From: Homarus americanus
Taxonomy: Eukaryota; Arthropoda; Malacostraca; Decapoda; Nephropidae
Assembly: GCF_018991925.1 (NCBI RefSeq)
Contig: NW_024748870.1
Span: forward strand, 2,459,030 to 2,523,029
DNA: 64,000 nucleotides
Reading direction: 5' to 3'
This document shows positions 46,928 through 58,912 of this stretch, piece by piece. The translations under genes were made by a program, and so were the position numbers. The notes beneath the pieces were generated by a model. It did no database searches, was not told the DNA's origin, and saw only the letters and a list, made by a program, of their open reading frames with translations. Numbering within the stretch: position 1 is the stretch's first letter; each line of letters opens with the position of its first letter.

Positions 46928-49888
46928 GTCTAGTAGTTTTGACCAATCGTTTCTTCCATACCAAACAACACAGTGTGGGGCCTGGCAGTCTCCCCTGTTG
47001 GCTGGTTGAACTCAACAGTTCTTATGTACAGTTATTAACACTGATCTTCTTTACGAAGACTTTCATGCCCAGGTGTAAGTGTGCATAACATTATATATAT
47101 ATAAATATATATTATGACTGATGTACGTGTCAAAGACTCCGTGTAACCTGTATATACAATTTATATATATTGGTTTAGTGTCCACTAGTACGAGGGGTTC
47201 ACATGAATACCTATGTTTTTCTCATATTCGTGGGTCCTCATTTTAAATGAACAAAATCAAATTTGGATTAAGTACAAACATGCCTGTTAAGTGAACAACC
47301 AGTCACAAGTTGCATGAACAACAATACTACAACACAATAACATTGATCAACTTCTACAGCAGTGCATTGAACTCAAGATATTGTTTATGGAACAATTTTC
47401 CATGATATTTGTCTTCATTTCAAGCATAGCAATATGTTAGCAGGATTTAAGTTTAAATAAACTTATCAATAAGTTGCTACAGTATGTAACGAGATTTACA
47501 TTTTAAGGGACAATATTTATTTTCATATTATAGGTTGTCGACTCCTTACAGTAGGCAGGCGTTGTGTGCTTTCTTTATAGGTGGTGGGGAGTGTTACCCC
47601 AGTCGGTGCACGACACACCCCGGATGTGGATCAGTAACCGTGGCTACTTCAGTCCGTGCCAAGTGAACGTATTGTTGCGACGTCAGAGTTCCAGGTCTAT
47701 TAGTTTATCATTATCTCTTAGCTGCTACAGCTGTTGTACTGCAGGTGAGGGTGTCGACAAGCCGCCACCACCGGCCATCACACTCTAGTGGTGATCCCTA
47801 GAACTACAGTACAGTGGTCGGGCCTCAGAACCACTATCAAGAATATTTTAATACAAAGTCGTTCTTTTCGTTCTTAGTCATGTTATCAGTCCTCACTTGT
47901 ACCTGACGGAATAGTGAACTTAACTTGGCACGTCTGAGATGACCACAGCTTTATCAGGATTCAGGCAGCTATTATGGTCAGACGGCCTTAGTCCATACAC
48001 CACATTTAGTTGGACTTTGAGAGATGACCATCACATAATAGCAAACTCATTACCACACGTATAATGAACAAAACAACTATATTATTAGCCTCTAAAACAT
48101 TACTGAATATTTAAATGAGAACGCCATACTGTACTGTATATCAAATAATTGTTCTTGTAAAAATGATAAACATCAATTAGTCCTCAGCAGTTTTAAGACG
48201 TGATCAAATATCATTCACAAGAAAGAGTAAATCATGCACTGCCAAGAAAGGTTGAACTAGGAAGTCTTGTGAGCACGATGACCTCAGATATGCAGGACCG
48301 TCGACCATGTTAACAGTACAGAGGCACTAACTGTTGTATTGCTGTTTACTGTCTTTTGTAAATACGGAAAACATTTATATAAGTTTGGTGATTGTTTGTT
48401 GTGATTTGCTATATATATATATCTGTATCTAATTCTTATAGAAGATTCCCATACAAAAAATAGCCATTTTTAGCTACTGAACTGTGTAACTTTTTAGTGT
48501 TGCGCTCAAAGTTTATTTCGTGTTTTTAGTAGTCAATGTAGAAATACCCTGAATATTGTCTTTTATACTGCTTTGTAGTCTCTTCAACAATAAGAGATTG
48601 AGTTACACACTATAGGAGGTCGAGGGTGTTGGCTTGACTATGACCTGAGGTGATGACACTCCTCAGCCCAACCCAACCCTCCCCACTCACTCCTCTCCCC
48701 ACACAAACAACTCCCAGTAAATCCTTTTCCTAACATGGCAGGATAGTTTTATAAATACATTCATCATAATATCAATCTTTATCTCAGAATATATTAGTTC
48801 TCCTGTATGGTTTTTGTACACTGGCAGTTATACTTTTAAGTTAATATAAGGAAGCATTACGCGGTGTTGCCACGTCACTCACTCACCCGCCTTCACACCT
48901 CCGATTACAGATGTAGGTAACAAGATACTGTACCTACTATCTTTACATTCCAACTGACATGTACAGCTATCAATGCTTCCAAGGTACACAATATAATGTA
49001 CCCAAGTACTATAAGTCATGTTAAGAAGTGATATTAAACAATGCTTCCAAGGTACACACAGTGACCTCCGCTACATCACGCGAGAAAACTAATGAACAGT
49101 TTCCACAAATGATCCTAAATAACTCCTTACTCTGTTCCCGGTGACACATTGCAAAGATTAAGAACTGGAGAAGAACATTTATCATCTCTGTGGACAACCT
49201 AACCTAACCTAATCTTGACCAATCCAATCTTGTCTTGATAAACTTAACCTACCTAACCTAATTTAACTTAACGTATACCTTTGTCTTCTATCCTAGAGTC
49301 ATAAGGTGTCCACACAATGTTCTTGACCAATATGTGATCATTATTACTTGTACAAATGAGTAAGTTACATTATCACGACTAAATATATTACCATAGAAGA
49401 TGTCTTGGAGTTAATTATTTTATTTTGCTGGAATTGCGTTATTGTTAACTAGATTTTACTGATATTGTAAGTTCTGCATTCTAACTCAAATACAGATGAC
49501 TGGATGTAGCTGATCTGTTAATGGCAATATATAATTTTTTTTTTCTTTTTTACTGAGAAATTTGTAATTGTGAAAAAATACCTTAGATTTAAAGCCCTTT
49601 TGAATGTGAGACAATTTATACGTATTTGCAATAAGCATTTTGTATTAAAGGGAAGATGAAGGAAAGTGAGAAATGTGTAGTATACGGGACCGACTCTGAA
49701 TGCACTCATATCAAGTTTCCTAAGATGGACGCGGCGTTTTTGACATTAGCGCTATTATATGTCACTCAAACTTTTTATGAGACATTCTCTTTCTAATGAC
49801 TTTAATAAAATCTGAATATAGAGAGCTGAGGATAACCAAAAATGCTATCCCTGACAGTGCTTTTTATGTCTTAATGTATACATAACGA
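46928..49888. other. 3' region of gene 1 and downstream, no further gene recognised
   Basis: Low-copy AT-rich sequence with a short TAT-rich stretch at 47092-47115 and CCTAA-type units near 49198-49265. Candidate AATAAA motifs lie at 46653 and 47454. The 47564-47788 frame shows no recognisable domain. Confidence 0.6.
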
Positions 49889-50092
49889 CAGGGTGTCTCA
49901 GAAAAATATATATACACTATCTTACAGATTCTCGTGGTTATCGTATGCGCGTATTATAACAACAGTATATTCTTAACTTGGTGATGTGTCAGGTCTCCCA
50001 CAAGTTAGGAAAATATTGCTGTTGTAATGGAAACATTCACAAGATCTTCACGAAGAACTTTATGGCAGTATTTATATTTTGTAGACAACCTG
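49889..50092. mobile_element. MITE-like element with CAGGGTGTCTCAGAAAA terminus
   Basis: The left end CAGGGTGTCTCAGAAAAATA and the right end TATATTTTGTAGACAACCTG are imperfect reverse complements; total about 204 bp. A further inverted end of the same type (CTAAGACACCCTG) lies at 51478-51490. Confidence 0.6.
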
Positions 50093-51636
50093 TATATTAG
50101 AATTTCTCGACTATGTGTATGTGTGTGTAACTCCCTCAAAGAAAGATGATATTATTCTATTACCTAAATATTTCTTTCAATTTCAATATTAAGGAAGTAT
50201 TAAATTATGTTTCATATCCCACAAGATGTCTTAAATACCCAGTGTTATCTCTCCCGTAGGTTGACAAAACACCACTATATCAAGGTCACGATCTATCGAC
50301 ACTGCTAACCAAACTGTCATGAAACTACAACTGGACCTTAAACTATATTAAATCTTCATAACCTACTGATTCCCACGAACTAAAATAAAACTAATTACTT
50401 ATTCTGATGTTGTAAGTAATAAAACCTGTGTGTGTGTGTGTGCGTGTGTGTGTGTGAACCGGGTGTAAGAAAGTGTGATTGTCGTGGTAACTAGGGCAAC
50501 ATGATCTAAAGAGTGGTTGTCGTGGTAACTAGGGCAACATGATCTAAAGAGTGTTCATATGGCGGCTGCTGGGGTGAAGTGCAGCTGTGTGTGGCGGACG
50601 GTGACGGTGGGTGAGTGGGTGGGTGTAAAGCTATACCTGTACACTGTGTCAAACTGTAATATGATAAAAATTAGACAACATTATATTTTAGTTTCGTAAA
50701 AAGCTTTATTTTATTGTCCTTAACTTTAATGAAGGAATGTTATAGTATATAGTGTATTTATCAGTTGCCTGTGACCAAGAAAACATGTAATAACAATGTG
50801 TGAATAATGAAACTCAACCAAATCTTTTGTTAATAAAAGAGTTAAATTTCCAATAATAAAAAGCTGATATTCACATTACTGTAAAAAAAAATGTCCTATC
50901 TTCATGCTACTAAAAATACAGGTATTCTTAATTGCCCAAACAAAATGAAATCTTAGATCAATAATGTGTTTCTACATACGAGCACACAACACGGTAACAA
51001 GTCATTAGTCTATATGTGTGACGGTAAATGAAACGACAGCGAGTAGCGACCAATACCCGTAAGAAAGAGAATGGGAAGCCCTGAACGTCGTCAGTACAGT
51101 CTCGGCGGTACAACATGGAACTACCCTCAAGGATAAACTTATACGTCTGTCACACGTACTGGTAACTCATCTCTCATCACCAGCAACAAGAACAATCTGC
51201 TAGCTCGAGTTCTTCACCATAAAAGAAGCTTTGAAGTTTGAAAACCCAATTTATGACCGGAAAGAAGAATTAAGAGATCTATCAACTGCCAGCCACTAGT
51301 GCCTTAGGGAGAACTTGCTTAAAGGCAGGTTACACTACCCTGGCAGACAAGGAAATTAGAGTCTAGTGAGGTCTCAGATACACCAAGCGAAAGTTTGTAC
51401 ACCAACATTGTCCTCAATTGTTGTTGCGTGAAGTCTCCCACACATGAGGACAATGTGTAAGACTGTGTATACATTTTCTAAGACACCCTGAATGTTAAAA
51501 AAAAATGGACGCTCTGTAACACAGTATTCATTTAATTCATAATAATTCCTGAGCAGAAAACAAACATTCATCGGGAAAATACTCGTAAAAAAAATCACTT
51601 ATAACGACGAAATAAATCCTAAGACACAGACATACA
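50093..51636. other. No gene recognised; short 39-bp duplication and lone MITE end
   Basis: A direct duplication GTCGTGGTAACTAGGGCAAC + ATGATCTAAAGAGTG occupies about 50481-50553. A short interrupted GT tract is at 50428-50455. An inverted MITE terminus is at 51463-51490. Confidence 0.6.
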
Positions 51637-51795
51637 CCTCTGAAGATTAGGCATTCCAACTTATTTCACCTTATTATTAAACACTTAACCTAACTGAACA
51701 TAATCGGTTTAAATCTAACCTAACCCCACAAGGTAGAGTTCGGGTGTTTTAATCATCAGATGAAACAAGCTGGGGTCTAATCTTCAGATGATCAG
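51637..51795. mobile_element. Telomere-core inverted-repeat element, short complete copy
   Basis: The left arm is CTCTGAAGATTAGGCATTCC, AACTTATTTCACCTTATTAT and TAAACACTTAACC. The core is short and degenerate (AATCTAACCTAACCCC). The right arm is GGGTGTTTTAATCATCAGAT, GAAACAAGCTGGGGTCTAAT and CTTCAGATGATC. The arms are about 60 bp and reverse complementary. This copy best defines the element because its core is small. Confidence 0.8.
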
Positions 51796-52461
51796 GAAAA
51801 TTTTAAAAGAAATGTACAATTATTCAGAACGCTAGAGTTCCCTAACAGGCATAAAATAAAACAAATACCAATACAAGATATGGCCACTAACTCAAAACTT
51901 CATGTGCCTAGATTAAATTGCACTGTACTTGCTCACCTTCATTTCCCCAACTGTAGATTAAGGAGTTCACTATTGATTCATTTCATCCCATTGATTACGA
52001 TAACACCTCGAGTACGATGATTAAACCCTTTGAGTACGATGACCAAACCCCTTTAGTATGATGACTAAAGGGTAAGTCAATATGATGCTAAAAAATACAA
52101 CGAAAAAGTTCTTAAATTACTAAGCGTTTATTAGCGATCAGTCAGGTGCGTTTTGTAATTAACTGATAGATACTTATTCAATACAAAAAATCATTAAAGT
52201 TTACAATTGGTTCAGTAGGTATATAGACACCGCATGTATATAAACACAGGTATACAGTATAATTAAAAGATACAGATATACAAACAATGACAGTGCGGGT
52301 ATACAATCAACGGTAAACAGTAAGACAAATCAACCAAAAGTAAACAACAAACATCATTGTTATTTCCATTAATGATTTTTTCCTAATCAGACATTAAAAT
52401 CAGTAATTAATGACGACATACGCGTCACCGACTTTTCATAGAAATAAAATTATAAAAAAAC
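51796..52461. other. No gene recognised
   Basis: AT-rich low-copy sequence. GAGTACGATGA is repeated three times with variation at 52010-52065. Confidence 0.6.
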
Positions 52462-52568
52462 ATTTTAACCCATTTGCCCAAACTACGACAGTGTCCACTG
52501 CTAAACAGTGAAATTCATTCACTGTTTTACAGTGGACACTGTCGTAGTTTGGGCAAATTTGTTAAAAT
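52462..52568. repeat. Near-perfect palindrome, 51-bp arms, 5-bp loop
   Basis: Arms 52462-52512 and 52518-52568 pair with four mismatches around the loop ATTCA. The arm core reads GCCCAAACTACGACAGTGTC. It could be a foldback element or a hairpin RNA source; no target duplication was identified. Confidence 0.93.
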
Positions 52569-53757
52569 TAAATACCTCAAAACTTAGTGAAGGGTTGAAT
52601 CATCCATATAAAATACAGTAATTGGTTGTTAAGACAATAGCGTGTGTAGTTGCGGCTGAGGGAGTTATGTATTTATTTCTCTCAGGGATACTTTTAGGAC
52701 AACTGAAGACTCCATACCGCAAATTATCAGAATTCATATGTTATACTGTTATTACCGAGCCTTTATAACACGTAGCAGGGATATTATTTACAGTACTCCA
52801 TCTACAACGAAAACATGAGATACGGAATTCTCAGTGTCGGAGAGCATGAACCATACAAATACTGTACACCCAACAAGGCGTCCAGCGATGTTTTCTGTCG
52901 TTGTGTTGTTATTTAAGAGGTTTAAATGTAAATAAGAAAGAAAAACATTAAAGAAAGGTTATATTTGGATGTATTTATGGGGATTCGTACCGCCGACTAG
53001 GGAGAACTTACTCAGACGCCTGGGGTAACAAACTTCATATAAGGCAACTCCTAATATTGTCTCGAGTTTCCATAACGTTTTACACTTTATTACTAAATTT
53101 GTCATAACATTATTTAAGCTATATCATAAAAAATAGGATAACACTCAGTTTTGTACCAGTAAATTAGTTTATATATAATTAAATGACTAATAAATGCATA
53201 AATTAGAATCCGATCTTAACAAACAAACAAGAATCAATTTGACTAGACAAAAACAGTGTTGGCATTATATAGGAAGGAAGGAAGATACGATAAGCCTTTA
53301 AAAATTCTACTCGACACTGGATGATTGCGTGACGTAAACAGAGATCACTATTACCACAACCCGTAGGAAATATACAACATGTCAGTACCACTTGTTGACT
53401 TTAATGAAACAAAAATAATAATCAAACACTCACCTTCAAACTCTGGTAACTGTGATAAAGCGGCGTGAGGTAAAACTTCAATCTCTAGAACATCATCGAC
53501 CATATCTTTCTTCAGCAAAATCCATGATAGAATTCACCGGATATTACGAGAGGTCTGACCTGTATCAACTCTGGCAAGTAACTGAGCCACTGAGGTAGGG
53601 TGTTAAGCCAATGGGGGTGAATCATAAGAATAAATCCCGGAAGCTGACTTAACCTTATCACCTGATGCGGATGTTAGGTTTTAACTCACAAGGGATCGAT
53701 ACGGTTTGATTTTGTGAGGTCGAGGGAAAAGGTCAACGACTTAACATACTAGTGAAG
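52569..53757. other. No gene recognised
   Basis: AT-rich low-copy intergenic sequence. Confidence 0.6.
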
Positions 53758-53988
53758 AGTAAAGTATCGTATCCTCACTGGCGCCTGAGTAAAGTATCGT
53801 ATCCTCACTGGCGCCTGAGTAAAGTATCGTATCCTCACTGGCGCCTGAGTAAAGTATCGTATCCTCACTGGCGCCTGAGTAAAGTATCGTATCCTCACTG
53901 GTGCCTGAGTAAAGTATCGTATCCTCACTGGCGCCTGAGTAAAGTATCGTATCCTCACTGGTGCCTGAGTAAAGTATCGTATCCTCAG
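53758..53988. repeat. 30-bp tandem repeat, about 7.7 copies
   Basis: Unit AGTAAAGTATCGTATCCTCA + CTGGCGCCTG. The only variation is GCGCC to GTGCC in two copies. Both strands are open across it because 30 is a multiple of three; not a gene. Confidence 0.97.
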
Positions 53989-54825
53989 CCTTGGAATATA
54001 AATTATTTGCATTTTCTGAAGGGCACCAAGTGTGAGGGTATGTAATAGGATTGTGTGAAGAGTCAGTGTTGTGTTTTATAAAGGTTAATATTGAGAGATA
54101 TAACCATGACTAATATATAGTTTGATTTATTCATTTTATTGAAAACTTTGATAATTTTTGTTCAGAACAGTTGCCATTAACTTTTATTCTAATAATTTAA
54201 AATATAACTGAATACAATACAAAACATTTCTTTATCACTTCAGAATACATTACAAAAAATATAAAATTCCTAAATATCTGTAAAGTTGTTTCCTTTTCTT
54301 ACCTAGATACTCTATGATAGACAAGTCAATATAAAATACTTATCTAAAAAAAATAAGTAAAGTATAATAAGTATTGTACCACTTTGGTCTATATGACTGT
54401 CTTCCCCGTGTATACTAACATCAACTGACTGTACTATGATTTGATAATAATTAATATTTACTTTCTTCATCTAAATAAAAAACAAAACATCTCAATTACT
54501 GTGATCCCATTTGGTAAATTGCATCAGATGAGAACTAAAACTGTTAAGAATAAATTACAAAGTACAAAACACAAACAAAAATAATAGAATTTAAGATGTA
54601 TTCAATAGGTAAAGTTTACTTACTTAAAGAGACTATAAAATCAGACCCTATTATACTTTGTTAATGAAATGGCGGCTGATTAATTCTCAATGACGGGGTT
54701 AGTATCTTGGTGCATGATATTATATTAAATGACTATATCAGTATTGTATAACATAAGCATTCTCTATATATTTCAATTACTTCTCTGACTAGAAATATTA
54801 AGAACTTTATTATATGGGAAGATTT
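53989..54825. other. No gene recognised
   Basis: AT-rich low-copy sequence. Confidence 0.6.
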
Positions 54826-55088
54826 TGTTGGTGGCAAAGCTGAATTGCATGCATCTCCCCTCCCAGCATATGACCTGGGTTCAATCCCTACTGTGATCAG
54901 GTGTGAGAGGGGTGTTATCCAGTGTATTCCTACCAGACATTACAGGTTTTATCCAGCTACTGTACTCCGGGTTTTTGCTGTACCAACACTGGGTAAATAA
55001 ATGTTATAACAAACTAACACAGAACAGAATAACCGCCCGAACGGCTATTAAGGTGATAAGTGGTGAAATAATAAATAAAAATAAATAA
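54826..55088 (+). mobile_element. Second tRNA-derived SINE-like element (family B)
   Basis: An A-box-like TGGCAAAGCTGAATTGC and, about 50 bp later, a B-box-like GGGTTCAATCCC are followed by about 190 bp of unique body and an A-rich AAATAATAAATAAAAATAAA tail. No second copy is present in the window and no clear target duplication is visible. Confidence 0.6.
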
Positions 55089-55439
55089 CTCCATTGATAT
55101 TTTGCGTACACTTTAAGAGATAATATAGATCATTATTTTATCTTTTGTTCTTGATCAAATCTGTACAACCCACATGGCTTAAATTTCTTTTATATTATGC
55201 AAATTAAGCTTCACCCCCAAAAAATTAAACTATCAACAAACACTGGAGCCATGTAAACTGTGATGAGAATACAGGATGATATTGTCTTCTGTGTTATACT
55301 GTAGTAAAATATATCCTGACTTTAGGCCAGCTTGTACTCAACATATCTGAGAAAATGGCTGCTGAGACAATCAGGTTCGACTCAGTAAGACAAAACTCAA
55401 GCCTGTATACCTAAATATGTGACCATCTGTGTAGCAGGT
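55089..55439. other. No gene recognised
   Basis: AT-rich low-copy sequence. Confidence 0.6.
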
Positions 55440-55664
55440 AATGGACAGTGTCACCTCATGGACAGTGTCACCTCATGGACAGTGTCACCTCATGGACAGT
55501 GTTACCTCATGGACAGTGTCACCTCATGGACAGTGTCACCTCATGGACAGTGTCACCTCATGGACAGTGTCACCTCATGGACAGTGTCACCTCATGGACA
55601 GTGTCACCTCATGGACAGTGTCACCTCATGGACAGTATTACCTCATATACAGTGTCACCTCATG
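55440..55664. repeat. 17-bp tandem repeat, unit ATGGACAGTGTCACCTC
   Basis: About 13 copies with sparse substitutions (TTACC, ATATACAG). All three plus-strand frames are open across it because no frame of the unit has a stop. Confidence 0.97.
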
Positions 55665-56585
55665 CTAATCAAAACACTAACATAACAATTGTTTTAGGTA
55701 CTGTAGGTCTGATGGGTCGTGAGTAGCAGAATGGATGCAACACAGTGAAGACTTCAAGTGACCTGGGAGCAAACTAGTGACTATTGGCCCTGTATCCCGT
55801 CCACTCTCAGGTGTAGGGAGACTTAAATAATTCACATAATACATCTATCAACATTTTAACTGACACAACTATAGCAATTATTCAAATCTGGAATAACTGA
55901 AGATTAATAAATATTCTCTACACACTATTTACATGTGTCTGGTATAATAAAAGGTTCGATTAAAATATACCCGTTGAACAAAAGTAACAGCAGACAAGAG
56001 AAAACATTTTACACCCCTGAGTAAATCAAGTGACAAGTGACAACTAATAAAGGGAGGCTGTGTGCGTACATTCGTGTCTGATGTGTACATGTGTGCTCTT
56101 GATTCTGGCCGCTGAAAAAAACCAAACAATATAACCAGATATCAAACAATATAACAATGTAATATAATATAAAGATACACTATTATACCAGACAAAACTT
56201 ATATACTCAGTAAATATATAAATTAAAGACAAGAAAACAATGATTATGTCAATAGAAAAACAAAATCAGAATAAAAACAATTCCAAAAATGTGTGTGTGT
56301 TAAGGGCGAGAGTTATCACATTTGACATCACTATATCCGGCCCTTACACATATCTGGTTACCTTACTTACCTGGAGGTTTATTCATTATCATCATCATCA
56401 TCATCATCCTAACCAGTCACCACAATCCTCATTAGAATTATCATTATCATTGTCATCATCACCATCAACAATAACAACAACATTTCATGGTCATTTTCCA
56501 AATTTCTTTGTTTTTCATTCACAAAATTATACGTACTTAGTAACATGACATTCACACACACACACACACATTCACACACACACAC

Positions 56586-56639
<54 letters not shown>

Positions 56640-57186
56640 TAGTTTATTATTTTTTTTATTTTTTTTTATTAACAAAACTATATTTAACCACGTATAATCC
56701 AGTTATTTGTTTTTTATACAAGAATCTTCATATAATAGCAGTGAGGATACGACCTTATCACCTTAGTAAATAATTGATGGCTTTGTTATTGGTCCAAGTG
56801 CCTTACGGTTTACCATTGTTTGTATAGCTACACTATCTATGTACTGTACACTGTATAAATACGCTAACTATAGGCATGCTAAACTGTATACCTGTATTGT
56901 CTATATACATGTTGGACCAATTGTAAACGTGTATGACCATTTTACTGAAGAAATATCTATCTATCTAATCTGAAAGTGTAAATTCTGCCTAGGTAAAAGT
57001 ATTTTCTATTATCTAAAGTAAAGTTCAAAATTGTAATTATGGAAATACATTACCAGTTATTTTTCGCTGTCCTTTTTACTCACTTTAAACGCTAGCAGAT
57101 GAGTACTATTTCAAAACCTTACATTTAATTAAGTAAAGTATTAAGAAATAAAATGAATATTACAATGAATGAAGTATTAGAGTACA
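55665..57186. other. Region between gene 2 stop and the 17-bp array: (CA)n and gene 2 3' region
   Basis: A CA tract occupies 56556-56638, and T-rich sequence at 56640-56670 gives minus-strand AATAAA-like motifs that may end gene 2. An ATC run lies at 56387-56408. No other gene is recognised. Confidence 0.6.
56873..56967 (+). mobile_element. Retroposon 3' end with ATCT tail, copy 2
   Basis: GCATGCTAAACTGTATACCT and CATTTTACTGAAGAAATATC, ending in CTATCTATCT. It is homologous and co-oriented with 18554-18716. Confidence 0.7.
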
Positions 57187-57388
57187 TCAGATTTTCGTTA
57201 TAGCCTGTTCGTTGTCGCTGGGACCGTTGTTAATGTTGTGGTGGGAGCTGAGCCAGGCAGCCGTCCTGTCAGTGCCGTTAGAGAGCATTGAGCCAAACTG
57301 TTGATCTCGATGTTGGTGTTGCTGCCTTAATGAGTCCCCTCTCTGCTTGCTTGGTCCATCACTCTTAAACGTGTTGGTGGAGGCGACA
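57187..57388 (-). CDS. Gene 2 exon 12 (last): C-terminus and stop
   Basis: The acceptor is ATTCCCACAG|T. One base completes a Ser codon, then 66 further residues run to a TGA at 57189-57187. The product is polar, with Gln/His-rich LRQQHQHRDQQFGSML and a C-terminus NEQAITKI. The other two frames from this acceptor stop within 8 and about 20 residues. The nearest minus-strand AATAAA-like motifs downstream are in the A-rich stretch around 56640-56670, next to a (CA)n tract. Confidence 0.72.
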
Positions 57389-57892
57389 CTGTGGGAATAG
57401 CCAGATATTATTTATAAATATTTATCGTATGAAAGAGTAAATATATTAATTAGTTAGGTTCGATGCATATTAATAGCTTAGTCATGGAATATTTACCTAC
57501 ACTAATATAATTATAATATACTAACTTTTCAGGCCAATTCTCGCCAATACATTATCAATAAAGCCACAAACACATCACATAAATCAAAGATGGATGTTCT
57601 TATACCACAAACAACATTATTAGTTTCTCTTACACAAGGAACACTAAAAATATTAATCTTTCCAACATAGTCATTAAATTTAAATTCTCTTATACCAAAC
57701 ACACTGGAACTAGAGTCTCTTTATGTCAAAAATTTAAAATGGTTCACCTTTACGTAAAAAAAATGGAGAATCTGACAATATAAATGGGTTGCCGTCACAC
57801 CACACAAGAACTCTTCACACCACACAGATGAAGCTCTGTGGATCTAACATCACCACAACAGGAGTCGGGTTCATTAACATCTCACGACTAAC

Positions 57893-58028
57893 CTTACACA
57901 CTCTGGGTCAGCCTCGTCGATAACGCTGTGAAAGTCCACACTGGCGCACTCCACTGCACTCTGCATGTCACCCTCAAGGCTGTCATCCACAGTGCGGGCA
58001 GAGGTAGTCCGCGACCTGGACAGTGATA
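57893..58028 (-). CDS. Gene 2 exon 11: C-terminal tail
   Basis: The acceptor is CTACCTAG|TA, directly after a (CT)n tract that serves as its pyrimidine tract. The donor is taken as GTAAG|GTTAGT because it leaves two bases, which fits the next exon. A stronger-looking GTAAGG five bases earlier would end in phase 0 and cause an early stop in the next exon. The product is Ser/Arg-rich (VSLSRSRTTSARTVDDSLEG) and then acidic (VDFHSVIDEADPECV). Confidence 0.72.
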
Positions 58029-58172
58029 CTAGGTAGAGAGAGAGAGAGAGTAAGATGAGGCAATACACAGACAAACGCACACCATCACGACTCATAAACA
58101 CCTTTAAAGAGATGTCAACATGATATAAGAGCTTTCAGAGGTACAGAAGATTCATCAAGTAGGTTCTCTCAC

Positions 58173-58355
58173 CAGCTGTCTTGAAGCTATAGTCTGACCG
58201 TGCACTAAAAAAGCTCTGGCCACTCCGAATAGATTGACGAACTTCACGGGGTGGTACTGTAGGTGTGTTCGGTCTATTCACTGTGTTATTGTTTCTTCGA
58301 GGGAACTTCCAGGTGGGACAACTTATGCCCTCTTCAGCTCCATCTGGGATATTTA
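58173..58355 (-). CDS. Gene 2 exon 10: C-terminal tail
   Basis: The acceptor is GTGTTGTAG|TA and the donor GCTG|GTGAGA. The two leading bases complete an Ile codon, and the end leaves one base. It codes hydrophilic sequence: INIPDGAEEGISCPTWKFPR, then Asn/Thr/Pro-rich sequence and QSIRSGQSFFSARSDYSFKT. No membrane segment is present. This would be cytoplasmic and contains many Ser residues in basic context, possible phosphorylation sites (inference). Confidence 0.8.
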
Positions 58356-58673
58356 CTACAACACAATATCAGAAACAGATTAACACAAGTGGTGAATGAA
58401 TTAAGAATCTTAAAGTACCAAACTGTGTTGACCTAAAACGATATACCACTACAGTAGTAATAAGTTATGTATAAAACATTAATTAATCTTCAAGGATTTT
58501 TTTTTTCAATGGTGGAGAAAAATTTACAAGCATTGGCGGCAGGGTTCTTGATAGGTGACAGTCGAAAGATACAACGATTTAGTTTTTTTTTTCTGTTTGC
58601 TCTTCTCCTTCAGTGATATGGCATTGTTATGATTCATGAGGTATTACTTGATTTCTTCAGTCATATATGTATC

Positions 58674-58815
58674 GGGTGTCCCAGAAAAATGTCCCTGCCT
58701 GCCTGCTTCCTGCCTCTCTACCTCCTTCCAACTCACAGTGTCTCAGGAAGGGAGGCAGGGAGGGGGGCAGGGAGGGAACGAGGGGGGAAGGCAAGGACAT
58801 CTTTCTGTGACACCC
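58674..58815. mobile_element. 142-bp MITE-like element in a gene 2 intron
   Basis: The left end GGGTGTCCCAGAAAAATGTC and the right end GACATCTTTCTGTGACACCC are reverse complements with few mismatches, extending to CCCTGCC/GGCAAGG. The interior is C/T-rich and then G/A-rich, so inner parts can also pair. Confidence 0.8.
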
Positions 58816-58912
58816 TATATAAAAGATGATACAGTATATTGAAGTCATAAAAAATACAAAAAAATGCCGTAAATGCTACATAGAATACAAAAAGAGGTGA
58901 GTGGTACAGTAC

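Noticed and set aside
53752..54045. 97-codon and 87-codon frames on opposite strands with a 10-residue repeat.
   Set aside because: Translation of the 30-bp tandem repeat; no other evidence of coding.
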